8,032 nucleotides of DNA, taken from Bryobacteraceae bacterium. GTDB lineage: Bacteria > Acidobacteriota > Terriglobia > Bryobacterales > Bryobacteraceae. This document shows, piece after piece, positions 5,957-8,032 of this stretch (positions within the stretch are counted from its first letter, which is position 1; every line of letters begins with the position of its first letter). Both the position numbers and the translations under genes were made by a program. The stretch spans positions 1 through 8,032 of the forward strand of contig JASHWA010000163.1 in NCBI GenBank assembly GCA_030044325.1. The letters are read 5' to 3'. Below the pieces are notes generated by a model, which searched no databases, was not told the origin of the DNA, and worked only from the letters and a program-made list of their open reading frames with translations.

Positions 5957-7503
5957 TGGCGAATTTCAATCTCGCGGATTACTTTCTGGATCGGCACCTG
6001 CGCGAAGGCCGTGGCGAAAAGGTCGCTATCCGCTGCGAAGGGAGTTCGTTCAGCTACGCCGGGATCGCCGCGCGGGTGAATCGCGCGGGCAACGGCATGC
6101 GGCGGCTGGGCATCGCCAAAGGCGAACGCATTTTATTAGTGCTGCCGGATGGTCCCGAGTTCGTGATCGCCTGGTTTGCCGCCATCAAGACCGGGGCCAT
6201 CGCGATCCCCACCAACACGGCCCTGCGCGCGGCCGATTACGCTTATCTGCTCGATGAGAGCGAGGCGGCGGCGGTGGTGGTCCATCCTTCGCTTGCGCCC
6301 CAGCTTGAGCCCGTGCTCGGCGGGAGGCGGCTCTTGCGCCACGTGATCGAAACCGGCGGGTCTCCATGGGAGCGTTGGATGGCGGAGGAATCCGCCGATC
6401 TTGCCGCGGAACAAACCGGCGAAGACGATGTAGCGTTCTGGCTGTGGACCTCCGGCAGCACCGGAGCGCCCAAAGCCGCGGTGCACCGGCAGCGCGACTG
6501 GATGCATTGCTGCGAGGGCTACGCCCGCGGAGTGCTGGGGATCAACGCCGATGACGTGACATTTTCTTCCTCCAAGCTGTTTCACGCCTATGGGCTCGGC
6601 AACGGGCTGATGTTTCCGTTCTACGCGGGCGCGGCCAGTGTGCTTTTTCCCGGCCGTCCCCAGGCAGCCGCGATTCTCTCGGTGGCGCAGACGGCGCGGC
6701 CGACTCTGTTTTTTTCGGTTCCCACGCTGTACGCCGCGATGCTCGAGGAGGCCGGTTCCTACGATCTGGCGAGCGTGCGCCTGGCGGCTTCGGCGGCCGA
6801 GCCCCTGCCCGCCGGGATTTTTCGCAGATGGAAGGCGCGCTTCGGCGTCGAAATCCTGGACGGGATCGGATCCACCGAAGCGCTCCACATCTATATTTCG
6901 GCGCGCGCCGGGAGGGTGCGGCCCGGCAGCAGCGGCCAGCCGGTGGACGGCTATCAACTTCGCATCGTCGATCTCGATGGACGCGATGTCGCGCCGGGCG
7001 CCATCGGAGACCTGCTGGTTCGCGGCCGAAGCGTGGCTCCGCATTACTGGAAGCGCAGCGAACTGAGCGCCCAGAAGATGCGCGACGGATGGTTTCATTC
7101 GGGCGACAAGTATTCGATGGATCGAGACGGATACTTCTGGTATTCGGGCCGCACCGACGACATGCTGCGAGTCTCCGGCCAGTGGGTGTCGCCGGCCGAA
7201 GTCGAAAGCGCGCTCGCCGAGCACGGCGCGGTGCTCGAAGCCGCCGTGGTGCCGCATCGCGAGCCGGACGGGTTGTCGACGGTCAAGGCGTTCGTGGTCT
7301 TGAAGCGCGGCGCGGAGCAAGCGCCGGGCCTGGTCGAAGAGCTGCAAGCCTTCGTCAAGCAGCGCATCACGCCGTATAAGTACCCGCGCCGCATCGAATT
7401 TTTGAGCGAGCTGCCCAAGAGCGCGGCGGGCAAGCTGCTGCGCTACAAATTGCGCGACGAATGGCGTGAGCCCGCGGAGAGTTCGTCAACCGGCGCGCGT
7501 TAG
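5956..7503 (+). CDS. Benzoate-CoA ligase-type acyl-CoA synthetase (AMP-forming)
   Basis: This cytoplasmic enzyme would join benzoate or a related aromatic acid to CoA through an acyl-adenylate, supplying substrate for BoxB. The 515-aa product is a complete ANL-superfamily ligase. It has the phosphate loop TSGSTGAPKAAVHR (165-178), KLFHAYGLGNGLMFPFYAGA (207-226), which resembles the benzoate-CoA ligase signature, GIGSTE (304-309), SGDKY (382-386), the hinge YSGRTDDML (396-404), the CoA-binding stretch VSGQWVSPAEVE (406-417), and PKSAAGK with the adenylation lysine at 493. The benzoate ligase subfamily fits the sequence and the place in the box operon. A cinnamate or hydroxybenzoate ligase of the same subfamily cannot be excluded. 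The start overlaps the stop of the small wHTH gene (TGATG), and a terminator begins 1 nt after the stop. Confidence 0.88.
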   Translation: MANFNLADYFLDRHLREGRGEKVAIRCEGSSFSYAGIAARVNRAGNGMRRLGIAKGERILLVLPDGPEFVIAWFAAIKTGAIAIPTNTALRAADYAYLLDESEAAAVVVHPSLAPQLEPVLGGRRLLRHVIETGGSPWERWMAEESADLAAEQTGEDDVAFWLWTSGSTGAPKAAVHRQRDWMHCCEGYARGVLGINADDVTFSSSKLFHAYGLGNGLMFPFYAGAASVLFPGRPQAAAILSVAQTARPTLFFSVPTLYAAMLEEAGSYDLASVRLAASAAEPLPAGIFRRWKARFGVEILDGIGSTEALHIYISARAGRVRPGSSGQPVDGYQLRIVDLDGRDVAPGAIGDLLVRGRSVAPHYWKRSELSAQKMRDGWFHSGDKYSMDRDGYFWYSGRTDDMLRVSGQWVSPAEVESALAEHGAVLEAAVVPHREPDGLSTVKAFVVLKRGAEQAPGLVEELQAFVKQRITPYKYPRRIEFLSELPKSAAGKLLRYKLRDEWREPAESSSTGAR

Positions 7504-7504
7504 A

Positions 7505-7524
7505 GCCAGTGGCTGGCCTTTTTT
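7505..7524 (+). terminator. Rho-independent terminator of the box operon
   Basis: GCCAG (7505-7509), a 3-nt loop TGG and CTGGC (7513-7517) form a short GC-rich hairpin. One base later comes a run of six T (7519-7524). It begins 1 nt after the ligase stop codon, as expected for the end of the boxC-boxB-wHTH-ligase transcript. Confidence 0.65.
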
Positions 7525-7572
7525 CGCGATGTCCCCGCCTGAACTTGAGTCCGCCGCCGCGACGAAAAAAGG
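7517..7572. repeat. Inverted repeat around the T/A tracts between convergent genes
   Basis: CCTTTTTTCG (7517-7526) and its exact complement CGAAAAAAGG (7563-7572) face each other across 36 bp. The right arm gives a run of six T on the minus strand, downstream of the FAD oxidoreductase gene, so it may help end that transcript. The sequence just upstream of that minus-strand T run folds poorly, so bidirectional termination is only a suggestion. Confidence 0.4.
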
Positions 7573-7636
7573 CTGCCTCTCCCCCGCCATTCCGGCGATC
7601 GGAAGGCTCGGCAATACGCAATTCGCGCGAAACGCT

Positions 7637-8032
7637 TCAGGCAAATCGAGCCGGCCGGTAATCGTCGAGCAGATCGGCGCTCACGCCGTCGAGAATCTCC
7701 GCCGCCGCCACCTGGCCGGCGATCGGTGCAAGCGTCATCCCGCTGTGCATCGCCGCGACGTAAACATTCCTGCACTTGCCCGCGAATCCCACGATCGGAT
7801 GCTCGTCTTTCGGCATCACCCGATGGCCCAGCGTGACCACTTCCAGCCGCGCCTCCTTGATTCCCGGCAGAAACCGCGCCGCATTGGCGAGCAGCTTCTC
7901 TCCATATTCGCGGCTCGTGTCCCGGGTTCCCGAATCCCCGAAATCCATCCCGGTCACGATGCGGCCGTCCGGATTCTGTTTGATCGTCGCTCCCGGCGCG
8001 ACCGCGATCCGGTTCGCCATGCGCGAAGCCGG
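7637..8032 (-). CDS. FAD-dependent oxidoreductase, DAO family (C-terminal part, cut by the window edge)
   Basis: Only the last 131 residues are visible and the frame stays open to the right edge; family members are usually about 370-430 aa. The segment shows the C-terminal DAO (D-amino acid oxidase/dehydrogenase, sarcosine or glycine oxidase type) pattern: LGHRVMPKDEHPIVGF with Arg71 of the visible part, then NVYVAAMHSGMTLAPIAGQ (89-107), the glycine-containing stretch that closes over the flavin, and a final helix with AAAEILDG. These enzymes oxidise C-N bonds of amino acids or N-methyl compounds. The substrate cannot be read from this part. The in-frame ATG at 8020 is internal to the domain and is not the true start. 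The gene converges on the box operon across 133 bp and is probably a separate unit. Confidence 0.8.
   Translation of the reverse strand, partial: PASRMANRIAVAPGATIKQNPDGRIVTGMDFGDSGTRDTSREYGEKLLANAARFLPGIKEARLEVVTLGHRVMPKDEHPIVGFAGKCRNVYVAAMHSGMTLAPIAGQVAAAEILDGVSADLLDDYRPARFA

Noticed and set aside
6136..7347. 403-aa open frame on the minus strand opposite the ligase gene
   Set aside because: It is a shadow of the ligase coding sequence with low-complexity Arg/Gly/His composition and no recognisable domain.

Overview
The window is high-GC bacterial DNA, densely packed with genes that break down aromatic compounds. It holds six genes in three transcriptional blocks and no RNA genes, CRISPR array or mobile element that I can recognise. 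The enzymes imply an aerobic bacterium, since BoxB uses O2. GC content, gene style and the leader-poor starts do not identify the phylum; a proteobacterium or an acidobacterium are both reasonable guesses.

Layout. Positions 1-145 hold a well-formed sigma70-type promoter, a perfect short inverted repeat at the predicted transcript start, and a ribosome binding site. They lead into an MIO-type aromatic amino acid ammonia-lyase (146-1747, +) whose selectivity residues (Phe-Leu) point to phenylalanine. It converges, with a 5-bp gap, on a crotonase-superfamily gene (1753-2529, -) that lacks both canonical hydratase glutamates. A 109-bp divergent intergenic region (2530-2638) carries a perfect TATAAT box and a 12-bp palindrome, and opens a tight four-gene operon on the + strand: boxC (2,3-epoxybenzoyl-CoA dihydrolase), boxB (diiron benzoyl-CoA 2,3-epoxidase), an 83-aa probable winged-helix protein overlapping the end of boxB, and an AMP-forming benzoate-CoA-ligase-type enzyme joined by a TGATG overlap. 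A rho-independent terminator follows directly. On the opposite strand the 3' part of a DAO-family FAD oxidoreductase enters from the right edge.

How the genes may work together. The ligase would activate benzoate (or a relative) to its CoA thioester. BoxB would epoxidise benzoyl-CoA, and BoxC would open and cleave the ring hydrolytically. The ammonia-lyase would convert L-phenylalanine to trans-cinnamate, whose CoA ester can be shortened to benzoyl-CoA by beta-oxidation. The locus may therefore connect phenylalanine or cinnamate catabolism to the aerobic box pathway. That link is inferred from gene proximity. The reductase BoxA, the aldehyde dehydrogenase BoxD and a complete side-chain beta-oxidation set are not in the window.

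The points most worth following up are the catabolic-looking PAL next to box genes, the small wHTH gene embedded in the operon, and the crotonase with its rearranged active site.
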